Assembly: GCA_050697155.1 (NCBI GenBank)
Contig: JBOGZD010000139.1
Span: forward strand, 1-6,441
DNA from: JBOGZD01 sp050697155
GTDB taxonomy: Bacteria; Actinomycetota; Thermoleophilia; Solirubrobacterales; 70-9
Direction: 5' to 3'
DNA: 6,441 bases
Each line of letters starts with the position of its first letter. The stretch's first letter is position 1. Below the pieces are notes generated by a model that was not told the origin of the DNA, searched no databases, and saw only the letters and a program-made list of their open reading frames with translations. Below, piece after piece: positions 1-5,191 of this stretch. Position numbers and translations under genes: made by a program.

Positions 1-16
1 CATGGCTCGCAGGGTA
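1..16 (-). promoter_or_regulatory. Possible promoter and start codon of a leftward gene at the window edge
   Basis: On the minus strand a TACCCT hexamer (positions 16 to 11) is followed after 7 nt by ATG (3 to 1), which would begin a gene running out of the window to the left. The spacing matches the TANNNT-to-start spacing seen before other genes here. No convincing -35 is visible and no coding sequence is available to test it, so this is a weak call. Confidence 0.25.
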
Positions 17-50
17 CCCAGTTGCCGGCGGCCCACTCGGGCGCTCGGTC

Positions 51-56
51 TACACT
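51..56 (+). promoter_or_regulatory. Likely -10 element of the tRNA-Pro gene
   Basis: TACACT ends 8 bp before the first base of the tRNA and fits the TANNNT form of a sigma-70-type -10. A TTGCCG at 22-27 resembles a -35 but lies 23 bp away, longer than the usual 16-18, so only the -10 is proposed. Position and hexamer are visible; promoter activity is inferred. Confidence 0.35.
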
Positions 57-64
57 CGCCAGAC

Positions 65-138
65 CGGGGTGTAGCGAAGCCTGGTATCGCGCACGCTTTG
101 GGGGCGTGAGATCGGCGGTTCAAATCCGCCCACCCCGA
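65..138 (+). tRNA. tRNA-Pro (anticodon TGG)
   Basis: The 74-nt sequence folds as a complete cloverleaf. The acceptor stem pairs CGGGGTG (65-71) with CACCCCG (131-137), followed by discriminator A138. The anticodon stem pairs CACGC (92-96) with GCGTG (104-108) around the loop TTTGGGG, placing TGG at 99-101, which reads proline CCN codons. G follows the anticodon, as is usual for tRNA-Pro. The T arm has the GGTTCAAATCC-type stem and loop at about 117-127. No CCA is encoded after A138, so CCA must be added after transcription. The gene appears to stand alone; the next coding-like sequence begins about 13 nt downstream and is a pseudogene. Confidence 0.97.
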
Positions 139-325
139 TCGCCAGTTCGAAAGTGACCGAATCTCCGAGAAGCTGGGCCCGGTCTTCGAGCCGCTGCTCG
201 AATCCGGCGAGGAGCTTCGGGGGATGTGCGTGGCGACGCAGGCGAGCCTGTTCAAAAGGCGGATGGTTGGGATCGGGACGACCGATCGGAGGCTGTTGAT
301 CCGGCCCCTGAGCCGGAAGTTCGAG

Positions 326-342
326 CGCACCGATTCGGTGCG
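326..342. repeat. Perfect 17-bp palindrome inside the pseudogene
   Basis: CGCACCGA (326-333) and TCGGTGCG (335-342) are exact inverted copies around a single T. The element lies where the readable protein passes from the first to the second frame of the pseudogene. It could be chance, a protein-binding dyad, or the product of quasipalindrome-templated mutation. Confidence 0.7.
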
Positions 343-471
343 GATGCCTCGGCCGACGGGGTCGGCGGCGGTTGGCCCAATCTTGGCGCCGCCGTCATGG
401 ACCGGGCGACGGTGACGCTCAGCTTCGACTCAGCCATGGCGAGAAGCTGAAGCTGATGATGATGCGTGGCG

Positions 472-511
472 GCGAGGGGGTGCTCGGCGAGCGAGGGGGT
501 GCTCGGCGAGC
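472..511 (+). repeat. 19-bp direct tandem duplication in the pseudogene
   Basis: The unit GCGAGGGGGTGCTCGGCGA occurs at 472-490 and again, identical, at 491-509, with two further matching bases (510-511). The duplicated codons give GEGVLGE followed by out-of-frame GGARRA before the family-like GGETQRQ resumes. A +19 insertion plus one lost base nearby restores the frame (net +18), so the C-terminal segment can still be read. This looks like a slippage duplication in a gene no longer under selection. Confidence 0.9.
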
Positions 512-596
512 TCGCGGCGGCGAGACGCAGCGCCAGGGCGTTGAGGCGCTCGCGGACTGGTTCGCGCGGATCGGATCGCCAGGCTGAGTCAGCGGT

Positions 597-633
597 TGGG
601 GGATTTTGGTCGCTATGCGAGCAAAATCCCCCA
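597..633. terminator. Long perfect hairpin, terminator-like, between pseudogene and DUF1015 gene
   Basis: A 12-bp stem pairs TGGGGGATTTTG (597-608) with CAAAATCCCCCA (622-633). After one G/G mismatch it continues as TCGC (610-613) with GCGA (617-620) around a TAT loop. It begins 10 nt after the pseudogene stop, where an intrinsic terminator would sit. There is no U-tract after the stem; the T-run lies inside the left arm. It could therefore be a bidirectional terminator, a palindromic repeat family member, or a protein-binding site. The structure is directly visible; its role is inferred. Confidence 0.6.
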
Positions 634-649
634 CGGGCCGAACGATTGG

Positions 650-679
650 TGGACGGACGTCATGGGCCGCGGGTAGGGT
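650..679 (+). promoter_or_regulatory. Putative promoter of the DUF1015 gene
   Basis: TGGACG (650-655, four of six matches to TTGACA) is separated by 18 bp from TAGGGT (674-679), a TANNNT -10. The ATG at 690 follows the -10 by only 10 nt, so transcription would begin at or just before the start codon, giving a leaderless or nearly leaderless mRNA. No Shine-Dalgarno is visible, which agrees with this. Confidence 0.45.
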
Positions 680-689
680 TCCGCGCCCG

Positions 690-1943
690 ATGGCCGACGT
701 TCGCCCGCTGACCGCGCTCCACTACGACCTCGCGGCCGTCCCTTCGCTCGCCGACGTCGTCGCTCCCCCCTACGACGTGATCGACGCCGCACGACGCCGT
801 GAGCTGGTCGAGCGCTCGCCGTTCAACGTGGTCGAGGTCGACCTGCCGCAGACCGCAAACGGCGCCGACCCCTACGAGCACGCGGCCGAGACGCTCGAGG
901 AGTGGACGCTGCAGGGGATCCTCGCCGCCGACCGCGAACCGGCGCTCTGGACGCTGACCCAGGAGTTCTCAACCGAGGACGGTTCCCGCCACACCCGCCG
1001 CGGGATCCTCTGCCGAGTGCGGGTGACCGAGTACGGCGCGGGCCGCGTCCGTCCCCACGAGCGCACCCAGCCCGGCCCGAAGCAGGACCGCCTGCGGCTG
1101 ACCGAGGCCACCCGGCACAACCTCTCGCCGATCTTCTCGCTTCACCCCGGCGACGCCTGGCGCCACGTGGAGGGCTTCACCCGGAGCGACCCGTGGGCCG
1201 AGCTCACCGACGGCGACGGGACCGTCCACCGGGTCTGGCGGGTCGGCGACCCCGACGCCCACCGCGCCGTTGCCGCCGAGCTCGCCGACGCCGAGCTACT
1301 GATCGCCGACGGCCACCACCGCTACGAGACCGCGCGCACCTACGGCGAGGGAATCGGCGGCGACGGCGCCCACCGTTACACGCTGATGTGCCTGGTCTCG
1401 CTCGACGACCCAGGGCTCGCCGTGCTCGGCTACCACCGCCTGCTCACCAACCTCGCCGAATCCGGCACCCAGGAGGCGCTGCGCGACGCCACCCGCGCGA
1501 GCTTCGAGGTCGAGGAGGTCCCGGTGGAGAAACTCGACCCCGTCGGCGAGGAGGGCGTCGGCGTCTTCGGCTACATCGACGCCCATCACCGCCGCGGCTA
1601 CCGCCTGCGGCTCAAGGACCCCTCAACGCTCGAGCGGGCGATCCCGGGCGCCTCGGAGCCCTACCGCACGCTCGACGCCGCGATCCTCGAGGCGCTCATC
1701 CTGCGCGACGGGCTCGGGATGAGCGCCGAGGACATCGAGGCGAAGCGCGGGATCGCCTACACCGCCTCGGCCCGCGACGCGATCGCGGCGCTCGACGGCG
1801 ACGCCGACGCGGCATTCCTGCTCCGCCCCACCCCGGTCGAGCAGGTCCGCGCCGTCGCCGCCGGCGGCGAGACGATGCCGCCGAAGTCGACCTTCTTCTT
1901 CCCCAAGCTGCTCACCGGGATCGTCTTCAACCCGCTGAGCTGA
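690..1943 (+). CDS. DUF1015 (COG4198-type) family protein
   Basis: A 417-residue protein of full family length. Its signatures are those of DUF1015: N-terminal VVAPPYDVI (residues 23-31), a central region with HERTQPGPKQDRL and NLSPIFSL, the conserved DGHHRYETA (residues 207-215), and the C-terminal MPPKSTFFFPKLLTGIVFNP. The family is widespread in bacteria and archaea and has no firmly assigned reaction that I can cite; the DGHHR motif recalls nucleotide-handling motifs in ParB/SerK-like folds, but that link is speculative. The protein has no signal peptide or membrane segment and should be cytosolic. The reading frame extends upstream to 606, but ATG 690 is chosen because the family's N terminus begins MADVRPL and a -10 lies just before it. 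An upstream start would run through the hairpin and the promoter. It ends 42 bp before the adenosyltransferase gene and is probably a separate transcription unit. Confidence 0.93.
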   Translation: MADVRPLTALHYDLAAVPSLADVVAPPYDVIDAARRRELVERSPFNVVEVDLPQTANGADPYEHAAETLEEWTLQGILAADREPALWTLTQEFSTEDGSRHTRRGILCRVRVTEYGAGRVRPHERTQPGPKQDRLRLTEATRHNLSPIFSLHPGDAWRHVEGFTRSDPWAELTDGDGTVHRVWRVGDPDAHRAVAAELADAELLIADGHHRYETARTYGEGIGGDGAHRYTLMCLVSLDDPGLAVLGYHRLLTNLAESGTQEALRDATRASFEVEEVPVEKLDPVGEEGVGVFGYIDAHHRRGYRLRLKDPSTLERAIPGASEPYRTLDAAILEALILRDGLGMSAEDIEAKRGIAYTASARDAIAALDGDADAAFLLRPTPVEQVRAVAAGGETMPPKSTFFFPKLLTGIVFNPLS

Positions 1944-1953
1944 GCGGGGCGCG

Positions 1954-1979
1954 AGTACACACGACGGGTGTACTAGGGT
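1954..1979 (+). promoter_or_regulatory. Promoter -10 overlapped by a dyad operator, upstream of the adenosyltransferase operon
   Basis: TAGGGT (1974-1979) lies 6 nt before the GTG start at 1986, giving an essentially leaderless arrangement. An exact inverted repeat, AGTACAC (1954-1960) with GTGTACT (1968-1974), spaced by 7 nt, covers the -35 to -10 interval and shares its last base with the -10. No -35-like hexamer is recognisable at the normal spacing. A repressor bound here would block polymerase, while an activator could replace the missing -35. The same dyad could form a small RNA hairpin 10 nt after the DUF1015 stop. A cobalamin riboswitch is excluded by the lack of leader space. Confidence 0.5.
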
Positions 1980-1985
1980 CGGCGC

Positions 1986-2558
1986 GTGACCCGCATCTAC
2001 ACCAAGAAGGGCGACGACGGGACGACCTCGCTCTGGTACGGCGGCCGGGTAGTGAAGTCCGACGCCCGCACCGAGGCTTACGGGTGCATCGACGAGGCGG
2101 GCTCGGCGCTCGGCGTCGCCCGCGCGCTCTGCGGCGCGGACAACGCCGAGATCGCCGCCGACATCCTCCGCCTCCAGGACGACCTGTTCATCGCCGGCGC
2201 CGAGCTCGCCACCGCGCCGGAGGCGGCCGACCGGCTCGAGGACGGCGTCAGCCGGATAACTGACGAGATCACCGACGGGCTCGACGCGGTGATCGACCGC
2301 TACATGGACCGGGTCGAGCTGCCGCCCAAGTTCGTGATCCCCGGCGGCACGCCGCTCTCGGGCCAGCTCGACCTCGCCCGGGCCGTGATCCGCCGCGCCG
2401 AGCGCCGGGTCGCGGCGCTCAACGAGGCCGGCGAGCTGGCCTCGACCGCGATCCTGCGCTTTCTCAACCGAGCCTCCGACGCCGCCTACGCGATGGCCCG
2501 CTTCGCCGACCGCGACGACCCCGAGCTGTTCGCCGGCCGCGAGCGGAGCGACGGATGA
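1986..2558 (+). CDS. PduO-type cob(I)alamin adenosyltransferase
   Basis: This 190-residue protein transfers the 5'-deoxyadenosyl group of ATP to cob(I)alamin, making adenosylcobalamin for enzymes such as methylmalonyl-CoA mutase (EC 2.5.1.17). It matches the PduO/MMAB family over its whole length: the ATP-binding N terminus TRIYTKKGDDGTTSL (2-16) followed by GGRVVKSD, then FVIPGG (116-121), the catalytic-site arginine block RRAERR (136-141) and the C-terminal FLNRASDAAYAMAR helix (159-172). The family works as a cytosolic trimer with active sites between subunits. GTG at 1986 is chosen because the conserved TRIYT motif follows at once and a -10 lies 6 nt upstream. It heads a four-gene overlapping cluster; its stop overlaps the next start as ATGA. 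The corrinoid-dependent enzyme it serves is not in the window. Confidence 0.95.
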   Translation: MTRIYTKKGDDGTTSLWYGGRVVKSDARTEAYGCIDEAGSALGVARALCGADNAEIAADILRLQDDLFIAGAELATAPEAADRLEDGVSRITDEITDGLDAVIDRYMDRVELPPKFVIPGGTPLSGQLDLARAVIRRAERRVAALNEAGELASTAILRFLNRASDAAYAMARFADRDDPELFAGRERSDG

Positions 2559-2956
2559 AGGCGATTGCCCGCCGCCGCCAGGGCTTCACCCACGACGTCG
2601 AGATCGAGGGCGGTCACGCGCTGGTGATCGACGAGCCGCCGGAGTCCGGCGGCACCGACGAAGGCCCGCCGCCGACCCGCGTGCTCGCGGCGTCCCTCGC
2701 CGCCTGCACCGCGATCACGGTCGAGATGTACGCGGGGCGGAAGGGCTGGGAGCTGGGCGCGGTCGAGGTCGAGGTCGAGATGGGCTATGACGAGAAGGCT
2801 ACGCCCAACACCTTCGAGGTCACAGTGCGAATCCCCGAGCCGCTCGACCAGGAGCAGCAGGACCGGGTGCTCGCGATCGCCGGCAAATGCCCCGTCCACC
2901 GCGCGCTCGCCCGCGAGACCGAGGTCTCGATCCGAGACCGCATCGAACTGGCCTGA
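2555..2956 (+). CDS. OsmC-family protein (thiol peroxidase-like)
   Basis: A 133-residue OsmC/Ohr-superfamily protein. Members reduce organic or inorganic peroxides with a pair of cysteines in the interface of a tight dimer. Both cysteines are present: C51 in SLAACTAIT on the central helix and C112 in GKCPVHR. Further family features are the upstream PPPTRVLAASLAAC stretch and a short N-terminal beta region. It is closer to the general 'OsmC family protein' branch than to classical Ohr, and the exact substrate is unknown. No export signal is seen, so it should be cytosolic. ATG 2555 overlaps the adenosyltransferase stop (ATGA), a typical sign of translational coupling, with a weak GGAG at 2545-2548. 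Its own stop shares one base with the next gene's start. Confidence 0.92.
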   Translation: MKAIARRRQGFTHDVEIEGGHALVIDEPPESGGTDEGPPPTRVLAASLAACTAITVEMYAGRKGWELGAVEVEVEMGYDEKATPNTFEVTVRIPEPLDQEQQDRVLAIAGKCPVHRALARETEVSIRDRIELA

Positions 2957-3768
2957 TGGAGCTCGGGCTCGCCGGCAGGGCCTGCGCCGTCACCGGGGCG
3001 AGCCGGGGGATCGGGCTCGAGACCGCGCGCCTGCTCTGCGCCGAGGGCGCGCGTGTGCTGCTCGTCGCGCGGGGCACCGACGCGCTCGAGCGGGCCGCCG
3101 AGCGCTGCCGGGAGGCCGGCGTCGAGGCTGGCGGCGCGGCCGAGCCGCTGACGCTCGACGTCACCGAGCCCGACGCCGGCGAGCGCATCCTCGCTGCAAG
3201 CGAGCAGCGATTCGGCCAGCTCGACGTGCTGGTCAACAACGCCGGCACGGCGCGCTGGCGCGACCTCGACGACGTGCCCGACGAGGACTGGTACGCCGCC
3301 TGGGAGCTGAACGTGATGGCACCGCTGCGGGCGATGCGCGCGACCGTCCCCCCGATGGCAAAGCGCGGGTGGGGCCGCGTGGTGAACGTCTGCTCGACAG
3401 CGGGCAAGCGGCCGTCGGCCGCGATGGCCGAGTACTCGGTGGCGAAGGCGGCGGAGCTCTCGCTCTCGCGCCTGTACGCCGACCGCCACGCCGCGGACGG
3501 GGTGCTCGTCAACGCGGTCTGCCCGGGGCCGACGAAGTCCGAGCTGTGGATGGACGAGGGCGGCCTGCTCGACCAATCGCGTGAGCTCGCCGGCGACGAC
3601 TCGCGCGAGCAGGCCCTCGACGCCGCCGGGGCAAAGCGCCCGATCGGCCGCCTGGCCGAGGTCGGCGAGGTCGCGGCGGCGATCGTCTTTCTCTGCTCGG
3701 AACGCGCCTCCTATGTCGCCGGGTCCGCCTGGTCGGTCGACGGCGGCACCGTGCAGGTGATCATCTGA
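2956..3768 (+). CDS. SDR-family NAD(P)-dependent oxidoreductase
   Basis: A 270-residue classical short-chain dehydrogenase/reductase with a single Rossmann domain. Visible elements are the cofactor loop TGASRGIG (13-20), a basic R39 after beta-2 that with R17 suggests NADP(H), D68-V69, NNAG (94-97), N119, and the catalytic S147, Y160 and K164 (YSVAK). PGPTKSELW follows the active site, and the C terminus has YVAGSAWSVDGG. Length and motifs indicate an intact enzyme. The substrate cannot be read from sequence; 3-ketoacyl-ACP or acyl-CoA reductase-like and sugar or alcohol dehydrogenase roles are all possible. ATG 2956 is chosen over longer in-frame options because it immediately precedes the usual N terminus and forms a TGATG junction with the OsmC stop. 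The last bases carry the ribosome-binding site and start of the Nudix gene. Confidence 0.93.
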   Translation: MELGLAGRACAVTGASRGIGLETARLLCAEGARVLLVARGTDALERAAERCREAGVEAGGAAEPLTLDVTEPDAGERILAASEQRFGQLDVLVNNAGTARWRDLDDVPDEDWYAAWELNVMAPLRAMRATVPPMAKRGWGRVVNVCSTAGKRPSAAMAEYSVAKAAELSLSRLYADRHAADGVLVNAVCPGPTKSELWMDEGGLLDQSRELAGDDSREQALDAAGAKRPIGRLAEVGEVAAAIVFLCSERASYVAGSAWSVDGGTVQVII

Positions 3769-5153
3769 CCGCGACCGGGATCGAGGCGCTGCGCGAGGCC
3801 CTGCTGTCCGTCGAGGAGGCCGAGGCGATCGACGCCCACGGGCACACCGAGGCGGCGGTCCTGGTGCCGCTGTTCGGGTGGCCGGAGCGGCCGGGCCTCG
3901 TGTTCACCGAGCGCCGGGCCGACCTGCGCCGCCACGCCGGCGAGATCTCCTTCCCGGGCGGCCGGCGCGACACCGCGGCCGAGCCGCTGCTGACCACCGC
4001 CCTGCGCGAGGCGGAGGAGGAGATCGGGCTGGCGGCGGACGAGGTCGACGTGGTCGGGGCGCTGCCGCCGATCGGGACGTTCGTGACCAACTACAAGGTC
4101 CACCCGTTCGTGGGCTTGATCGGCGAGCGGCTCGAGCTTCGGCCCAACCCGGCGGAGGTCGAGACCGTGCTCAGCTTCGAGCTCGACAAGCTGCGCGACG
4201 GCTTCGCGATGCGGCGCCTGGTCCGCCGCGGCGTGCCGATCCGCACCCCCACGTACCTCGTCGACGAGCACCTGATCTGGGGCGCCACCGCCCGGATCCT
4301 GGGCGAGCTGCTTCAGCGCCTGTCCCGGTAGGGCCGGTGCGTGAGATAGGCGCTGGGCCGTGAGCCGGTTGTAGCCGCGCAGCAGCCGGCGGGCCACCCC
4401 CTCGATCGTCTGCTGGCCGTAGTGCTTGCTCGGCTGGTCGCGGGTGAGGATCGCCAGCGAGAACCGACGCTCGCCCCTGCGCAGCAGCATCACCTGGTTG
4501 ACCCGCCAGTGCGGGCGCCCCGACCAGCCGCCCTTGAAGTGAAGCCGCCAGCCGCCCGGCGCCGCCGGCGGGATCCCCCAGCGCTGCGAGGGCGCGATCC
4601 GGGCGAGCAGCCGCAGCGCGTAGCGCTCGTGGCGCTCGGGGACGAAGCGCTCGAGCCGGTACAGGAAGCGCGCCTGGTCGCGCGGGGTGATCTCGGACAG
4701 CCCCCAGACCGCCTGGGTGCGGAAGCGCCTCATCTTCGCGTCGTTGGCGAGGTCGTAGAGGGCGTCCGAGCCGACCCGCTCATAGACCGCGTCCGCGGCC
4801 TGGTTGTCGGAGCGCCTGATCATCGGCCCGAGCGTGCGCCGGTCGGCGGCGTCGAGGTCGCGGTCGCGGACGTCGGGCTCGCGCAGGTAGGCGACCATGA
4901 ACATCGCCTTGACCACGCTGGCCGAATTGTGGACCCGGTTGACGTGATCGCCGCGCAGCTCGCCGGCCTCGTCGACGAGCGCGAACGAGACCACCCCCCG
5001 GCGCCCGTCGGCGAACCGCTCCGCCGCATCGATTCGCTTCGGCCAGGGGTAGTCCGCCGATGCGGTCGCCGGAAGCGACGCCGCGGCGACCAGGGCGGCG
5101 AAGGTGGCCCCGGCGCGTATGCGAGCATTGGGAAGAAGCGTTCGCGAGCACAT
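3711..5153 (-). CDS. Exported beta-lactamase-like serine hydrolase, no stop at the domain end
   Basis: From ATG 5153 the frame gives 480 residues, but only residues 1 to about 261 (5153 to 4371) look like a protein family. A signal peptide (hydrophobic A14-L27, cleavage after ATASA at residue 33) predicts export. Class A beta-lactamase/penicillin-recognising motifs follow: S79-V-V-K82, S115-D-N117 and K207-G-G209. The omega-loop ExxLN motif of true class A beta-lactamases is not evident, so a peptidoglycan or other serine hydrolase role fits better than antibiotic resistance. After RRLLRGY (residues 255-261) no stop occurs in frame until TAG at 3713-3711. The 220-residue tail is antisense to the Nudix gene and to the end of the dehydrogenase gene and has no family features. 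A one-base shift in the tail would give a TGA at 4315-4313. Lost stop, frameshift or assembly error are possible. The true 3' end is uncertain; the domain call is solid. Confidence 0.72.
   Translation of the reverse strand: MCSRTLLPNARIRAGATFAALVAAASLPATASADYPWPKRIDAAERFADGRRGVVSFALVDEAGELRGDHVNRVHNSASVVKAMFMVAYLREPDVRDRDLDAADRRTLGPMIRRSDNQAADAVYERVGSDALYDLANDAKMRRFRTQAVWGLSEITPRDQARFLYRLERFVPERHERYALRLLARIAPSQRWGIPPAAPGGWRLHFKGGWSGRPHWRVNQVMLLRRGERRFSLAILTRDQPSKHYGQQTIEGVARRLLRGYNRLTAQRLSHAPALPGQALKQLAQDPGGGAPDQVLVDEVRGGADRHAAADQAPHREAVAQLVELEAEHGLDLRRVGPKLEPLADQAHERVDLVVGHERPDRRQRPDHVDLVRRQPDLLLRLAQGGGQQRLGRGVAPAAREGDLAGVAAQVGPALGEHEARPLRPPEQRHQDRRLGVPVGVDRLGLLDGQQGLAQRLDPGRGQMITCTVPPSTDQADPAT
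3755..3760 (+). promoter_or_regulatory. Shine-Dalgarno supporting a CTG start of the Nudix gene
   Basis: AGGTGA lies inside the last codons of the dehydrogenase gene, 4 nt before CTG 3765. It matches the anti-Shine-Dalgarno core, and with no ATG, GTG or TTG available upstream in the Nudix frame it helps to fix the start at the CTGA overlap. Confidence 0.5.
3765..4331 (+). CDS. Nudix hydrolase, NudL/CoA pyrophosphatase type, probable CTG start
   Basis: From CTG 3765 the protein is 188 residues, the usual size for this family. It carries the CoA-pyrophosphatase signature just before the Nudix box: LRRHAGEISFPGGRRD (residues 54-69), then TALREAEEEIGL (78-89) with the metal-binding glutamates. 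Known members split CoA or its derivatives into 3',5'-ADP and (acyl-)phosphopantetheine, using Mg or Mn in the cytosol. The first common start codon in frame is GTG 3864, which would remove 33 residues including the first beta strand (EAAVLV). The upstream frame stays open and family-like (IEALREALLSVEEAEAIDAH) back to the CTG that overlaps the dehydrogenase stop as CTGA. That CTG is therefore preferred; the start is inferred, while the family assignment is firm. The whole gene is covered antisense by the hydrolase reading frame, so automated annotation may omit it. Confidence 0.82.
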   Translation: MTATGIEALREALLSVEEAEAIDAHGHTEAAVLVPLFGWPERPGLVFTERRADLRRHAGEISFPGGRRDTAAEPLLTTALREAEEEIGLAADEVDVVGALPPIGTFVTNYKVHPFVGLIGERLELRPNPAEVETVLSFELDKLRDGFAMRRLVRRGVPIRTPTYLVDEHLIWGATARILGELLQRLSR

Positions 5154-5175
5154 CAGAGAACGGAATACCGGCCCC

Positions 5176-5184
5176 AGGAGGTAA
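5176..5184 (+). promoter_or_regulatory. Strong Shine-Dalgarno of the peroxiredoxin gene
   Basis: AGGAGGTAA sits 7 nt before ATG 5192, a near-perfect complement of the 16S rRNA tail. It settles the start and shows that this mRNA has a leader, unlike several neighbours. It lies in the 38-bp gap to the divergent hydrolase start, so the promoter probably lies within or near the hydrolase 5' coding region; no clear -35/-10 pair was recognised. Confidence 0.85.
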
Positions 5185-5191
5185 GCGCACG

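Larger units (their letters stand above)
152..587 (+). pseudogene. Decayed gene for a small conserved hypothetical protein (possibly PH-like fold)
   Basis: Three coding-like segments follow one another in different frames. Segment 1 (from about 152, frame of 224) reads SDRISEKLGPVFEPLLESGE and continues through MVGIGTTDRRLLIRPLSRKF. Segment 2 (from 343, frame of 226) reads GGGWPNLGAAVMDRATVTL. Segment 3 (438-587, ending TGA) reads GEKLKLMMMRGGEGVLGE, then GGETQRQGVEALADWFAR. Joined, they give one plausible protein of about 140 residues. The 'TDRRLLI' strand, a central glycine-rich turn and a C-terminal helix resemble small actinobacterial proteins of unknown function that may have a PH-like fold; that resemblance is from memory and unproven. 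Each frame change fits loss of one base; for example 'gccatggc' near 433-440 would be restored by a G giving ADGEK. No ATG, GTG or TTG precedes segment 1. A 19-bp tandem duplication near 472-511 adds to the damage. A cluster of assembly errors is the alternative, but neighbouring genes are intact. Confidence 0.72.

Noticed and set aside
65..151. tRNA-Pro as an integration (att) site of a mobile element
   Set aside because: No integrase and no duplicated tRNA 3' end is seen in the window; the degraded sequence downstream is explained by a decayed host gene.
472..511. Tandem repeat as a CRISPR or minisatellite array
   Set aside because: Only two adjacent copies without spacers; a simple duplication accounts for it.
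606..689. An upstream in-frame ATG that would lengthen the DUF1015 protein by 28 residues
   Set aside because: The extension runs through the hairpin and promoter and does not resemble the family N terminus, which starts at 690.
1944..1985. Cobalamin riboswitch before the adenosyltransferase gene
   Set aside because: Only 42 bp separate the genes and the -10 is 6 nt from the start codon, leaving no room for a roughly 200-nt riboswitch.
902..2263. A 453-codon + strand frame overlapping the DUF1015 and adenosyltransferase genes
   Set aside because: It is almost entirely arginine, proline and alanine, the typical out-of-frame shadow of GC-rich coding DNA, and both genes it overlaps have clear family motifs.
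2785..3576. Long minus-strand frames opposite the OsmC and SDR genes
   Set aside because: They are low-complexity antisense shadows with no recognisable domain, while the + strand carries intact enzyme motifs.
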